Part shown: positions 12,311 through 25,200 of the stretch, piece by piece
Layout: each line of letters opens with the position of its first letter
Numbering within the stretch: position 1 is the first letter of the stretch
Assembly (NCBI RefSeq): GCF_014805625.2
Contig: NW_023998452.1
Span: 304,455-368,454, forward strand
Direction: 5' to 3'
DNA length: 64,000 nucleotides
DNA from: Glossina fuscipes
Taxonomy: Eukaryota > Arthropoda > Insecta > Diptera > Glossinidae
The notes under the pieces: model-generated
Database searches by the model: none
What the model saw: only the letters and a program-made list of their open reading frames with translations
What the model was told of the DNA's origin: nothing
Program-made: the position numbers and the translations under genes

Positions 12311-14310
12311 TCTACGCAAAACATTTGGCATATTTAATAGGTGTCCATTTTTCCAAACTACTCTCATGTAAGAGTTCTCATGAAAGTAATAGAATTTTAT
12401 ATAGAAATTAATTATAAGCCTTCAAAAATTGACTAGATCAAGCGCTTTTTGGATGTTTAATAGTCTGCGTAGGTCTAAAAGGAAACAACAGTTATGAAAG
12501 AAGTGGACCTTTGATTGCCATTATGACTACGTCAGCTTTTTGTCCCGCTCTCCGTTAACAGAGGAAGATACATGTAGACATATCGATAAGATAACTTCTT
12601 CAACTTCTTCAACAAAATTTCTTTTTTTTTTCGCTTGAGCGAACAACAAAAAAAATAGAGCTACGTCAAGAGACTTTGGTACTTGTTAGAGGACATTGTT
12701 TATGTTTTGCCGTAAAAATTCTTCGGGAACAATGAATGAAATGTAACTGTCGGTATGTCTCGGCTGTTGTTAATGTCTTGCGTCTACTCTCACGGACTGA
12801 TATCACCATTTCGGTTTTTAAAATGTGTAGCCGGCGATATTCAAAAGGAACAGCGTAAAGCAACTAGAATTTCTCGCCAATTCGATGATTATTTAAACGG
12901 TGTCGGAAACACAAAAGCCCAGAGCGCTTAGAAAAAATTGCAAATCTTACGCCCCAAGCCTTTATAAGAAAATAATTAATGCACTTACCTTGATCTCCTA
13001 TTCTTCAAGCATTCTTACTTAATAATCTTATCAAGGCAATTATTATGAATATAAATGCCATATACTTAGCTTTACCCATTCTATGCTCCAATCCCTTTTA
13101 TTTGATGCTCACTCTAACACAAAGGAAGTGACAAAAGAGTTTATGAAATATCTTGGACTTAATGATAAATAAATTTAAAATAACCTCGCTCTGTTAAGAG
13201 TTAAATATTCTTTTTTTTGAGAAAAAGAACAACAATTCGATTCGAATAGTTCTTCGGCTTAACTTATATTCAATTATTTCCCCTGCACGAAATAATGGGA
13301 TGAAATCTAAAATATTCGAGCTAATAAATATGTTGACACATTGATATTTTATAGAGATATGCCGGTTGCAAGTTTATGCCGAATAAATTTTGGAGGTTTT
13401 TAACACAAAATGACAGTTTATTGAGTTATGTGATGGTTTAACAGAAACTACTGAATAGCTCGATGCTACTAAATAGAAAACTGTTATTTTATGTGGATAA
13501 AAGTCAAAATCATCGCATTTAACCGTTGTTGTACGCTGATATTATTTTATCATTTTCACCAATAGAGGTCGCTACTTAAACTACATGCAAGCAACTGTTG
13601 AATATCTATGGGTGCCAAAAGGTTAGTACGCGTCACTGAGTCCATCTGCACGTTCGCGCGAGCATCGCATGAATAGACAACATGTCGTAATATTCCCAAC
13701 ACCTTTCCTTTTTTCAATACATGTTGCGATAAGATATGCGGTAAGCAAATTTAATGCAACCTGAACGCCATCTCTCTTGTTTTTTCTTTACTTGGGGTAA
13801 TTCGTGAGCCTAAAGCTATGTATTGAATATATTTTTACTTTTTTTTTTTTAAATTTCCCTATTGAAAAATATCCCAACCGCGCTTAAGAGCCGCCAGATT
13901 TCCTTAAGTATTTCTTACGAAAACTTTTAGTGCAATTCCTGCACTTGAATGGGATGGCAACTCTAGTCAAAGTAGTCGCATTTGAAATAAGTGAGACCGT
14001 CATTAAATCATTAAATTAGTCTCTCACTAAACGGCGATTTGTGCGGATTTTGAAAAGCGGCAAAGTTATTTTATTTTTGTTATTTTAATAGTTGATTTTT
14101 GTTACATTTGTATTGTATTGTGTATATATGACCTTCCTCCCTCTCTATATATATTTTTGTTGTGCACAAATTCTCTAGCCCGCATATTTAGTAAATAAAA
14201 GAAAAAAAAATTAATTATTGTGTATAAAAGCGACAAAACAAGTTTACCTATGAGAGAGAAATAATAAATAAGAAAAGGTACTAAACAACAACAACAACAA
14301 TAATAACAAT

Positions 14311-14341
<31 letters not shown>

Positions 14342-15839
14342 GCAGTTTTTAATTAATTAACAAGCGGAATTAAATAACAAATTTTTTTTTAAAGTATAAG
14401 CTAATGAAAATTTGTGATAAGTTTACGTTAAAAACAAAAGAAAATTTTTCGTTTTATTTGTGAAAAATTAGAAAAAAAAATAAAAGAATAATTAATAGAT
14501 TACGGAAAAGGTTTGCCACAAATTTTACTTAATTTTTTCTTCATATACCGTAAACTATATTAAATCGAACTTTTGTATGCATCTTTACATTTTTCTGCAT
14601 AAATATTTTCAACATTTTCAACAAAGAAAGCATCAATTATGTGCATAGGTATATTATATATACCTCCATACATATACACATATATATATATATATATATG
14701 CTTATAATTATGAACATGAACGTTGTTAGAGAAAGGAAAAACGCCCTTGAGAAAACAAAATTATAAATGAATAATTATTTTAATGGAAAAATAAGAAAAA
14801 AAAAGAACACAAAAATTTCCATTTTTTTGTAACAATTTTCTCAGACCTAACAAACAAACGAAATGCTCAAGTTTAATTGCAGTTCAAGCTGCACGTCAAA
14901 GTAGCATTACTTGTTACATTAATATCCATAAATAAAATGTTGCTTTGTTATCGATCCCAACTCGCTTGCCATTGTCAGTTGACTATAATCACATGCCGCG
15001 TATATATATGAGAACGTAGTTATGAAAATAACGTATATACGTGCATAGGTAATTTTCCGCAAATTGTATATAAATTTAAGTATGAGAAAAAAAAGCGTTT
15101 AGTGTTTTTAGACTGAACCGATCGTAATATGCTTAGGATTGGAAAGAATCCGTTTAGTTAGCGTACAATGTCAACACGATCATATAGGATGTCATCTTTT
15201 GATTTTTTTTATTGAAAAACCATACGTAAGAAACACTGAACTCTGAATAATATCGATAGACCATCGCGTTTAGAGCCTTTTCAAGAGGAAATATTAATTT
15301 CTGGTGCTTTTTCTTAAAAGAAAATTATTCAAAAAACTTTTTCAATAAAAAAAAAAAATTATCTGGCAGTGTTCGAAAAGAATCTCGGTTTATAATTGAT
15401 TTCAACATACTATCGTATGGCATTTTGCACGAGAGACCTTTCCAACTCCAGCCTGAAGTTTCTGTTTTATGAAGTATACAGTGAAGATGCTCAGACAGTG
15501 GTAAGCAACTTGTGTTGTGTTTATGTAAAGACACTTCCACGGGCAGTATTCTATGGAGTGGAGAGCACTCGTCCACTAATTGGCTCCTTTAATAGCATGA
15601 CTCGCCCTTCTCAGCCCTCTCGCCCATTCGTACTGAGCTTTTGCGTACACAGCAGGCGAAACTAATGCGAATCACGTTTGCTTGCCCTCACTGCTCACTG
15701 CTCACTGCAGTGGTCTTTCCCGTTGCTCTAGATATTTCTTCCTTCAAGTCAAGAAAATACGCATATGTTGTTCTACCTCGTCGACTTTCTATATTTACGA
15801 TCCTTCTTGATTAAAACAAAAATCCATGCGCTTATGCCA

Positions 15840-16225
15840 AGTGTAGCAGAAGTTTTACTACGCATAGCATAACCTCCCATAATCCACAGTATATATTATG
15901 TTACGCGAAGTGTAAGCTCTTTTATGTATTAGAAAATTATAAATAACGCTTCATATGGCATAAACTATGCTACGCCTACAAAAAGTTCTGCTATACGTAG
16001 GATAAGTTATGGTGTAAATAGCATAAACTCAGTTGTGTACGGCAACCTAACTAGCATAACTTACCTGCAGCACAAATAGTGTAAACTGTAGTAAAACTGT
16101 GCTACGGGCAGCATAAGTTATGCCACAAATAGTATAAGTTCTGCTATGCAAGGCATACGTGCCGTTAGGCGTAGCATGTGCATAGCATAAAGTACGCTAG
16201 ACATAGCATGTTGTGCTAGAGATAT
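15840..16225. repeat. Cluster of short imperfect palindromic repeats (GCATAA/TTATGC, GCTACGC)
   Basis: At least a dozen variants of AGCATAAGTTATGCYAC and TGCTACGC/GCGTAGC are packed into about 385 bp, for example near 15871, 15960, 15990, 16018, 16058, 16110, 16125, 16170 and 16205. The units are 25-45 bp apart and many are self-complementary. No open frame explains the pattern. Confidence 0.6.
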
Positions 16226-16977
16226 GCAAAACAACTTTAAATTCTAAAAGAAATATTTTTGTCTAATAAAACCTGTCCATAAATGGCTAACACTTCAGCA
16301 ACTTTCGATTGCGAGTCGATTAACCAAAGATCTGTTCGACCTTCAGTCAGTCGGTCTTATGTGGTCGATGCTGCGGAAATTACTTTAAATCCATAGGTCA
16401 AGTAATCGCAAACATATTTGCAACTAGTTGCTGCCCGCTGGAGCTTGTCCTTAGCGGCTCGAATATAGTTTTTTAGTTAGTTATTATGCATATATCGTCA
16501 TTGCACTGCACTGCATTTTGCGCACTCTTCTGACTTCATTCCCTTATCCAAAGGTACAGCTAACACTCTTTTGACCTCTTAATAGCAGACGTAACGACGC
16601 TTGATGTTGATAGGTTGAATAAGTCGGCAAATACTTTTCGTAGTTTTTTCACTTTTCTTCAAACAGTGCGAATTATTGTTAATTACTACTAATTAAGTAA
16701 TTCTCTCTTACTCTTAAAAAACTCGTAAACAGTGTTTCTTTTAAATACCGTAGTTCGTGTTTTAACCTTTGAACAATCTTTTTAATGATTATGGAAACAA
16801 GTATTATAATGACGTTCGCCTGAGGACGAAATTCATATACTTAACTTTGCCACAGAAATATTTTTTTTTTTTTTGGTACTGGAAGTATTCACTACCGTTG
16901 GTCGATCGACAGCAATTGTGCCTTACTTTTAAACTTTAAAGTCCGATAAAGTCTGGTTTCTGTAGCAGTTCTGCACT

Positions 16978-17312
16978 ATTATTATTATAAATAAACTCTA
17001 AGATAAAAGTCATCCGCTAGAGAGGGCGAGTAGGCAATGACTCTCCACTACATCAACTCAATGGTCGAGGGTTCAAATCTCAAGTGCGGTAGAGCTTGTC
17101 AATAAAAAAGTCGACGGCCTTACTTGCTAGTGCAATTTATGAATTTATTCTCTGGCTAAACTAATAACAATAATCCGATCGAGGTCTTAGCGTCATCTAA
17201 GACTATCGGCTTTATTGGAAACTCTAGCGCACTTGAGATATGAACTCATGATCATTGAAGTCGTTAGTCGGGAGTCTTCGCGTACTCGCCCGCTTTGAAC
17301 GGGAATAGCTTT
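16978..17312 (-). mobile_element. SINE copy split by a nested, oppositely oriented SINE
   Basis: The (ATT)n tail and the start of the body (ATAAACTCTAAGATAAAAGT, 16987-17006) match the tail end of a minus-strand SINE. The rest of the same element resumes at about 17174 (CATCTAAGACTATCGGC near 17193-17209) and runs to its tRNA-like head near 17312. The 17012-17173 interval in between is a + strand copy of the same family. Confidence 0.6.
17012..17173 (+). mobile_element. tRNA-derived SINE copy, nested
   Basis: Head with box A-like GGGCGAGTAGGC (about 17024-17035) and box B-like GGGTTCAAATCTC (17069-17081), then CAAGTGCGGTAGAG. The family 3' portion ATTTATTCTCTGGCTAAA follows, and the copy ends in an AATAACAATAAT tail. 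It is inserted inside another copy of the family. Confidence 0.7.
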
Positions 17313-19398
17313 TGTAATATTTTCAATGCCCTCTACTTTTACGGGAAATGATGGCGCCAAGCTCTCCAGCGGCAATAGTAGGATCTTGCGGTTTTTTTTA
17401 TAAATTCTTATCGTAAATAGACTACGAGTATACCGACGGACAGGAGGGGGATAAATGAATTTGGCTAAAAAGTTTCAACACAATTATATATTTTTTACCA
17501 GGTCCATAATGAATACTTCTGGCTGTTGCAGGCAAGAGGAATAGACATAGTTTGTCCACCTGGATATGAAAAAAATTCATTGTCTAAAGTCTAAATATTT
17601 TGCAATGCTTTGTGCTTTCCACGTTTCCCAATGAACACTTGGGATTGAAATTGCTTGGTTAGCGTGCCTTTAATTATGGATTTTTCATGAATTTGTATAA
17701 CTTGACCGTTGTGCGCCATGTGTGTGCGCAGTAGCGGCTGATGAAAAAAAAAACATAAACATAAATTGTCATCTTTCGCACATTTATTTTCTCAAACAGA
17801 TGTGCGCTACATGCGGCCACATGTGCATTTCAACCGTTTTTAAATTGACACCAATCATTGCATTCGTTACCTGTTTTTTTTTTTTTTTGATGTCATGAAA
17901 AAAATCTTTAGAGAAATAACATCAAATAGTTGATGAGATGTTTGAAAAAAAAAGTAAAAAAATATTTAAACGAAATTTCTTTCTTTCACTTGTTATATGC
18001 TGTTACTACGAAAATAAAACTAGTTTTGATAAATTTTTGCATTTAAAATTTGTCATAGTTTTGTTTGCTTAGAAAGTTTTTCTTTTCTTAAAAAAAAATT
18101 GTAAAAAAACGAAAAAAAAAATAGTTAAATAATTATGATGAAAACTTGAAGACTACATACACTCTGCGTTTTTATGCTGCTAAAGAAATCCATTATAATA
18201 ATCTTTACAAACACACACACACACACACACAAATGTGTACTATTAAAAAAAAAAAAAAAACAATTTGTATTTCCTAAGCACAGACAAAACGTAAAAAGGA
18301 ACGAAAAATGTTTAAGAAAAAATTTCTCGACTTTTTTACAATAAAATCTTATAAACGTTATGCGTAAGAGATCTTGTCTTATTGGCAATTATATATATGT
18401 GTGTCATCCTCCTCCCACGGACAGTACCTTTGTGTCTGCTTGCATTAGTAGAATACTCGTAATCAGCTCTAGACGCGCGTGACTAAACTATCCAATAACT
18501 AAGAATAAGAACAACAACAACAACAACAATAACAAAAACAATAGCAATAACTGCATATAGTAAGAATGGCACGATGTCGTTCAGGTCGAAGCATTCGAAA
18601 TTCTCTCAGCCTTTGCTTATAGATAAATACCATTACAAATTTTACTAAAAGCTTAAGCGATTTTTAAACATTTTAATAAATTGTCGCGTTAAACAACCGT
18701 ATAAAAAATTTATGCTCATCTAATTTTTGCTCAATAACGAACGACTTAACTCATTGAGTATGATTTCAGCAATGCTTTGAATGCTATTACGAATAATGTG
18801 GAGGGAAATCCGACTTCAGTTATCACCACTGCTTCCTCTAAACATTCACTCAGAGGATTAACTAAAAATTGTTAGGAAGAAGTTCGGAGTTTTAGCGCCA
18901 TTTTTCCCATTTTTTTACCAAAGTTTTTTAGTTAGCATTTTCTGAACATGAACATGGGCTTACGAAGCCCTTACAAACTGAATCATTTTTATGCTTATCA
19001 TAAGTTGTATGGACGGGAATAAACTAGACACGCGGACTGTTGATTAGACGCCCAACAACATACAACTGGCTTTGATCAGATTTAGATACATGCACCTGCC
19101 CTTATGCGTTTGCGATGTACGTTTGCAAGTTTCAGAGTTTCCAAACCCGCGCGGAAATTTAATCCTAATTCTTAATGTTCCCAGCTCCATGTTTGAAAAT
19201 GGACAGTGTGAGCCTGCGACCACTTTCACAATATTTATTGTCCTTTGCTTGCAAGCTTTATCATTGTTCTAAATATAAAAAGTTCTGAAACGGATGCGCC
19301 TATAATTTATAAAATATTTTTCTAAATTCAGATAAGCTGACGTAAAATTGAACAAATCTTCTGTAATCCGTTTTTTACTTCGCTTACCAACCCGGTGC

Positions 19399-19510
19399 CC
19401 TTTGTGTAGAAATTAGTTCCGTACAATGTATCGTCGTCTAATTGGATGGAGTGATAAGCGTTTGGATCACTGGTTTCTGTAAAAGTTGTCAACTCTCGGT
19501 TGACATCAGG
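19399..19510 (-). other. Candidate orphan exon (unconfirmed)
   Basis: Read on the minus strand, an acceptor-like pyrimidine-containing ...CTTAATAG precedes 19510. An open frame then encodes PDVNRELTTFTETSDPNAY and SIQLDDDTLYGTNFYTKGTG, and a good donor (TTG|GTAAGC) follows at about 19398. The composition looks protein-like (charged, glycine-containing, little low complexity), unlike the surrounding AT-rich noise. No partner exon was found and no family was recognised, so it may be an exon of an unseen gene, a pseudogene fragment or chance. Confidence 0.3.
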
Positions 19511-21832
19511 CTATTAAGTCGAAGCAAGACAAGGAAAACGCCCGGGTGGTATCATTCCTAAAAGTCTTTAGGCCGTTTCCCACAATGGGAGAGATGAAGA
19601 AAGATTTCTCGAAGAGTCTAACCGTGCGGTATAGATCCCACCACCGACGTGGTTCTGTAAACAGAAGATCACCATCGCAACTCATATGTTGCTGCCGTAA
19701 AAGAATTTCGCATAGGAGCGTTGGCTGCAATCTATCGCTCGTTCATCTATTTTTTTGTACCTATTCTGCAACGTTTGTCATTTTCGTTTCTCTCATCCAG
19801 AGCTATCTACTCAGTCCCTCAGTAAGATGTCTATTTTTTGTGAACGTAGGACTCCAAGGTGATGACAAGGTATTTGGATCAGCTTTTTAGCTGTTTTTCC
19901 GTCCGTCCGTCCGTCCGTCAGTCCGCTCATTCGCGTATTGTTGAAATTTGAAAGAATGTTAAAACTTGAAATTGGCATTTAATAGCTTTCTTGGGGCGGA
20001 AGTAGTCTCGAAAGCAAAAAAAGAAAAACGGAAAAAAATCCTAGCTTACAGCAAACATTGATCGAAAACGAATGGAGTAAAAATTTAATGTAGAAAAGCT
20101 CTTAACTATCAACCCATCATTTTCTTACGTTTTTATTTCATTTTTTTTTTTTTGTTATTATTACAAAATATTAGTTAACGAATTCTGATAATTTTAGTGA
20201 ACATATCGTGCGGGCTCCTATTATTGTTTTGTATTACGTCCATTGTTTTCTTTTTATCTACAATACTCTTAATAATAACAATAACAATAACAATAATAAT
20301 GATGGTGATCTCTTTATGCATATGCGTCTATTGTGTTTTGAATGCTATTACGGTCTTGCGTTTAGATAAGTAATAGCTTCAGGAAATTCATGACGCTGCG
20401 TTTATTACACGAAATTTGTGCCTAAAGGGCATAACGGTGCAGCTCATATCTAAAGTTATCACGTAAAAATACAATAAAGCAAAGACGTTTCATATAAAAA
20501 CTTATATGGAACATTAACATTTCCATTTTGGCGTCTTGCTAGCAATTAAGAAAGAAGAAGGAACCACTTTGCACCACTTTACTCGGCAAGCCTTTCGAAC
20601 GCAGTGTTACACTAGTGCAGGCTGTTAATCATTGGAATGTGAAAAATCAATAGAAAAAAGAAAAGAAAAACACAACGAACTGCTGTTGAGTCAGTATAGC
20701 ATGTGCACCTTTTATGAGAACGCATGACTTCTTATATGCATCATATAGTCAATAAAAATATTATCTATGCCTTAGAGCGATTATTTGATTCGCATCCTAG
20801 ATGTATATATTATGCGAGTAGCACATAACAAAAAAAAACACAAAATATTTGATCAATTACAGGCGTGTCGTTTGGCCAATCTAGAGAACTACTACACACT
20901 CAACTTTAATATGAACTTTTCAAGATGTTCGATGCAAAGCAAGCAATTTTGCTAAGATAAATATTTAAATAGCTTTCTTTCTCTCTCTCTCTCTTCCTTT
21001 CGTTGGCATACATATGCAATGGAGGCCAGTAAACGCGCATTTTGACAACATGCTGCTTGCAGACTCCTCATCTATTTGACATATTACTCTAAAGTGCTAT
21101 TATTAAAATCTCCTTCAGAGCTAACACTTAACGCAACGCGTAAAGCTTGTTTTAGTTTAGTAGTCTTCAACGATGTATGTACGAAGCAACCGAAAGCGAT
21201 TAAAAATTAAGATACGCTTGCTTTGATTACTTTTCACTTAAGCGGAGAGCTTAAAAAGACTTGGCTTTAAATAATACATAAAAGTCTCAGCGTGATTGCA
21301 TAATAACTCATATAACTCATTGATTAGATTTTCCGGATTAGAGGGTGAGTTAACTTGTCAGACAATACAATAACAATAATCTTATTACGTTCATCCCAGA
21401 TATATTTCAAAATACAAATTCAAAAACAAAAACAACATAATACCATTAAGTGCGTCTGTTTTGAAACAAAGAAATGTGATTTCAAAATTCAGATAAAAAT
21501 AATAGAAAGAAATTGTATTCTTCTGGGTAGCCAAACTAAAAGCACATCGACAAGAACATTTGTTTTTGTTATCTCCAAGCAATGCGCGTACATTGAAAGG
21601 TAAAAGAACTAAAAGAAAGAAGAAATTTCGATAGACCCTAGTCTTCGATCTCAAGTAGGTGTAAAGTCGCTGATTTATCAGTAAAATTATGGGCATCAAG
21701 TTAGTAAAATTTATATAGAAAATAATTATTTTTCGATTTGTTAGCGATTCTGGACTTGTCTTTGAGCAGATTACGCCCACTCTCAAAGTTAATCTGAAAC
21801 CATTGGCGTCAATTGTTAACTTTCTCTTATTT

Positions 21833-21998
21833 TTATTATTATTAATTACGTCAGAGAAATAAATTCTAAGGCTAAACTCTTAAAGCACTAGCATCTAAGG
21901 CTATCGGGTTTCTATAAAAACTCTATCGCACTTGAGAGTCGAACCCACGACCGTTGAGTTGCTAGTCGAGATTCCTCGCCGTCGCCCACTCGGGCGAA
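21833..21998 (-). mobile_element. tRNA-derived SINE copy
   Basis: The + strand shows the (ATT)n tail, then AGAGAAATAAATTCTAAGG, the body block AAGCACTAGCATCTAAGG, the reverse complement of box B (GAGTCGAACCC) and the reverse complement of box A (CGCCCACTCGGGC). This is one of the best-preserved copies in the window. Confidence 0.75.
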
Positions 21999-22239
21999 TT
22001 GTCAGCTTTCTAATTCTAATGCTAATAAAAGAATCTCGGAACAGACCAAGCCTTTCGTGTATACTTTCGAACACAACCCGTAGGAGTGTTTTTGTAGATT
22101 TCTACATAGAGTCAGCGAAAAGAATGCCACAGAAGACGCCAAAGAACTTATACAGAAGTTGAATTTCTAACTTGGTTGGCTTCATTACTGCCAATCATAC
22201 GACTTTTTTTAGTTTGAAAATCAAAATAAGCAAAATTTC

Positions 22240-22715
22240 ACTGTAGCTAATGTTGGAATTCTATTTACCCCTTGCCACTTTTATGCGAATTATGTATGGA
22301 CGTCGGAGGTTAAATTTTTTAATGAAATCATTTTCTATACCTTTCCTGGAAATCAATTGAGGAGTTGGTGATGGGTAAAAATAAAAAGACATGTAGAGAT
22401 ACTATAGTCTGTCACGGCTCGTCGTTAAATACTCTACACCGCCTTACAGTTATTGGAAAAAGTAGTGCGGTTCGAGCCATTTTCAGCACTCGTCCTTGTT
22501 CCGAAACACGTCATTGTACCAGATTTCATCGAAATATCTGAAAATTGCAGGTTGTAGACTGAACACAAGGAAACAAGACGGCTGGGCGGACAAACAAGCT
22601 TAGACCGATTTAGAACCACGTTCGGCATGACAAAAAGTTGATCTATCGCAAGTCGTTCGGCACAAGCCTAACGACACCACTGCACCATAGGGTATGTGTG
22701 AGGCATAAAAATTAG
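22240..22715 (+). repeat. Dispersed repeat family copy
   Basis: Contains CACGGCTCGTCGTTAAATAC, CCAGATTTCATCGAAATATC, a CTGGGCGGACAAACAAGC block and a terminal CATAGGGTATG...GGCATAAAAATT. All are in the same order as the copies at 110-345 and 1000-1330. Boundaries are approximate. Confidence 0.5.
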
Positions 22716-23822
22716 GAATACAAAGCGATTAAAGTTAATCGATACATAATTCGTTTAAGATAAGATAGTTGTATTTTTCACTTTCACTCATATTTATCTG
22801 GGCTTATAATACACTTATTCAGGTACGCTTTCTTTTAAAGAAAACATTCCTGGCTGAAGAAATTGATTTTTTGTTCACTAAGCACAAGTTATCTAAAACT
22901 GCTTTCGACCCACATAGAACAGTCGTAGTTGGGAAGAGGTCACTAAGGTAGTTAATATCTGTTCTTCGATAGTGAATGCATCATTTACCTATAGACACTT
23001 GATGGGGAGAGTACGTTAAAATCGAAGAATTGTCGGGGATTATTCTCCAATTTGCTTCCTTTCTTTTTTAGATCAAATAATGATAAGCACTTAGGACTTA
23101 TATAATAAATAATGAAAATCGCAGGTCATTGAAAACCATTTTTCTTTTCTTTTTTTTTTATTGCTCTTCTTAAGCATTTCTGCTGAGACATATCTTAATC
23201 GGCTTAAGCGGACGTCTAGTGAAGCGTTCAATATTTTTTGACTACGCTGGTTACTTATAGGATAGCGATTAAAAAAGAAAGAGAATAGAAAATGTTATTA
23301 TAAAGCAATGGCTGGAATTTTGAGAATTGAAAGCATTCAGTAGCAGCTTCAGGAGCAACAGGATTCAAGTTTTAAGCAGAGGCCGTTTTAAGTTATGACG
23401 CGAGAGACAATGTTTTTGAGCTACATAAAGAATTCGAACCGACATAAACCTTTTAGAACACAATCCTTGAATACTTAAGGAATACTTTTAAACGATACAA
23501 AGATATTTATTTTATATTTTACCATTAGCACTATAATTATAAATGTTGAATTGGCTTGTAACCGCTTAAGAAAACTTAAAACAGCAGAATTTTCAATAGC
23601 GAGGCAGCTGCAAACTGTTGCTGGTAATTTTCGCATTTCCTTTAAAAAAATTATTTTAATTTTTTTTTTTTTTTTTAACAAGATCGACTACTCAGACGAT
23701 GTCCCCTATTTGTGGAATGACGAAAGAGAATGACATAGATAGGCAGTGGCGGCAGCCTAGGTATTGCGTGCTTCATTAATAAGTCTTATGACTTTAAGCT
23801 CTCACTACAGTTACGACCCAAG

Positions 23823-23885
23823 TAAACTCTGTCGCACTGTAGATTTGATCACGCGAAGCTAGACTTAATAGTCGCGATTCGTCCC
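23823..23885 (-). mobile_element. Diverged SINE fragment
   Basis: AAACTCTGTCGCACTGTAG, then ATTTGATCACGCGAAGC, then ATAGTCGCGATTCG. These align in order with the SINE block AACTCTACCGCACTTGAGA, box B and AGTCGAGATTCC. Only the tRNA-like half is recognisable. Confidence 0.4.
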
Positions 23886-23939
23886 AAAATCCCATGAACA
23901 GGTGGCAGGTTGATTGTCCAAAAAAAAAAAAAATTGTTT

Positions 23940-24200
23940 TTGCAATATCTCTGACATATTTTAGTTTTCTATAATATTTGACTCTTTGTGGTTTGGAGAA
24001 CTTTAGCAGCTAACGGAGAGACGGACGGATAAACAGCACGACGAGAATTCCAAGCCAATCAAAACACACCTCTTAAACCAGACCCCGATGGACAGCCATA
24101 CGAAAATTGATTTGATCCAATCTCATACCGGTCAACGGTATAAATTAAACGTTCCAAAGGCAATGACAAAATCAGCATACTTTTATCATTCGATGCCGGG
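23940..24200 (+). repeat. Probable dispersed repeat family copy
   Basis: Contains GGAGAGACGGACGGATAAAC followed by further GC-richer blocks, resembling the GGACGGACGG part of the copies at 1000-1330 and 22240-22715. It is weakly conserved outside that core. Confidence 0.3.
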
Positions 24201-25047
24201 TACACTAAGGCGATTAAAAAAGAACAAATAAACAAAAACGAATGAACTTTTGTTGGAAGTTTTCGTTTATAGACTGGTTGTCAAGGCTATTTAAAAAAAA
24301 AAAAAAAAAGGCAAAGAAAAAGAAAAAGACAAGAAATAAACTTGAACTAAACATATGCTTATAATGGTCGACAATTTAGTCTCGAGTCTCCAATGGCGAC
24401 CAATGCAAGAGTAAGAAAAGTAGAGGGTTAAGCGTTCGTTCTTATGCTCAGATATATGTAAGCCATAAATACATGTTATTACCATGCGTAACATATTCTT
24501 ACATTACATAAGGCTTAAAAGGGAGTATTGCTCTGCTTATACGAAACCTACAAACATAACCTTCTACGATATTATACTTAAAAAGTATACTTTTGCATAT
24601 TTTTAATCTTAAATTTATAAAAGAGTTTTTCATTATTTTCATAATGTAATTGCATACTTTTGTAACTTAAAAAGTCTTAACAAAATTATATAAAAAAAAA
24701 TATATATATAAATAAATAAATAAATAAACAAAAACTAATAAAAAAAAAAAAAAAAGAAACAAATAAAAATAAAAATAAATGTATATGTATGTAAAACAGA
24801 TCTAAATAATCCGACAAAAGACTTGCATACGCTTTAAAGCATACAGAAAGAGCAAGCCAGCCAGTTAGTAGAGTTAGTACAAACAAAAAGACATACGGAT
24901 AGATGTTAACATAAAAAACGCATTCCATCTACGTTACGACGTCACCAAAAAATTTATAACGTTACAAAACTAGTTTTTTTGTTAACTTGAGCATGAAATT
25001 CTGTTAGATTTGCAGAGACGATAAAACGCACAACACAACTTGCTTGA

Positions 25048-25057
25048 TATATATAAG
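25048..25057 (+). promoter_or_regulatory. Possible TATA box
   Basis: TATATATAAG lies about 150 nt upstream of the start codon at 25201. That distance would leave a 5' UTR of roughly 120 nt rich in AACAACAAAAAAC repeats. TA-rich strings are common in this window, so this is suggestive only. Confidence 0.25.
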
Positions 25058-25200
25058 CGAAGCGAAAAACAACAAAAAACAACAAAAAACAACAGGGAAA
25101 AAAAACAATAGCACTACGAGAGACGACTTTGGTTGCAGTAGCGGTAGTGGCAGCGACACCAGCAGCAGCAGCAGCTGTAAAAAAATAAAAATAAAACAAT

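Larger units (their letters stand above)
11504..25200. other. Intergenic region, no complete gene supported
   Basis: This 13.7 kb stretch carries simple repeats: (TA)n at 14319-14340 and 14683-14698, (AC)n at 18211-18231, CCGTC units near 19900-19925 and (CT)n at 20983-20993. It also has dispersed repeats (12115-12310, 22240-22715, 23940-24200), SINEs (16978-17312, 21833-21998, 23823-23885) and a degenerate array (15840-16225). One candidate orphan exon lies at 19399-19510 on the minus strand. Other open frames are below 131 codons and have no recognisable product. Confidence 0.6.

Noticed and set aside
19072..19272. Open frame with RLQVSEFPNPRGNL resembling the start of a Notch-ligand N-terminal domain
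   Set aside because: Only a short chance-level similarity; no following Cys pattern, no splice structure and no neighbouring exons of such a gene.
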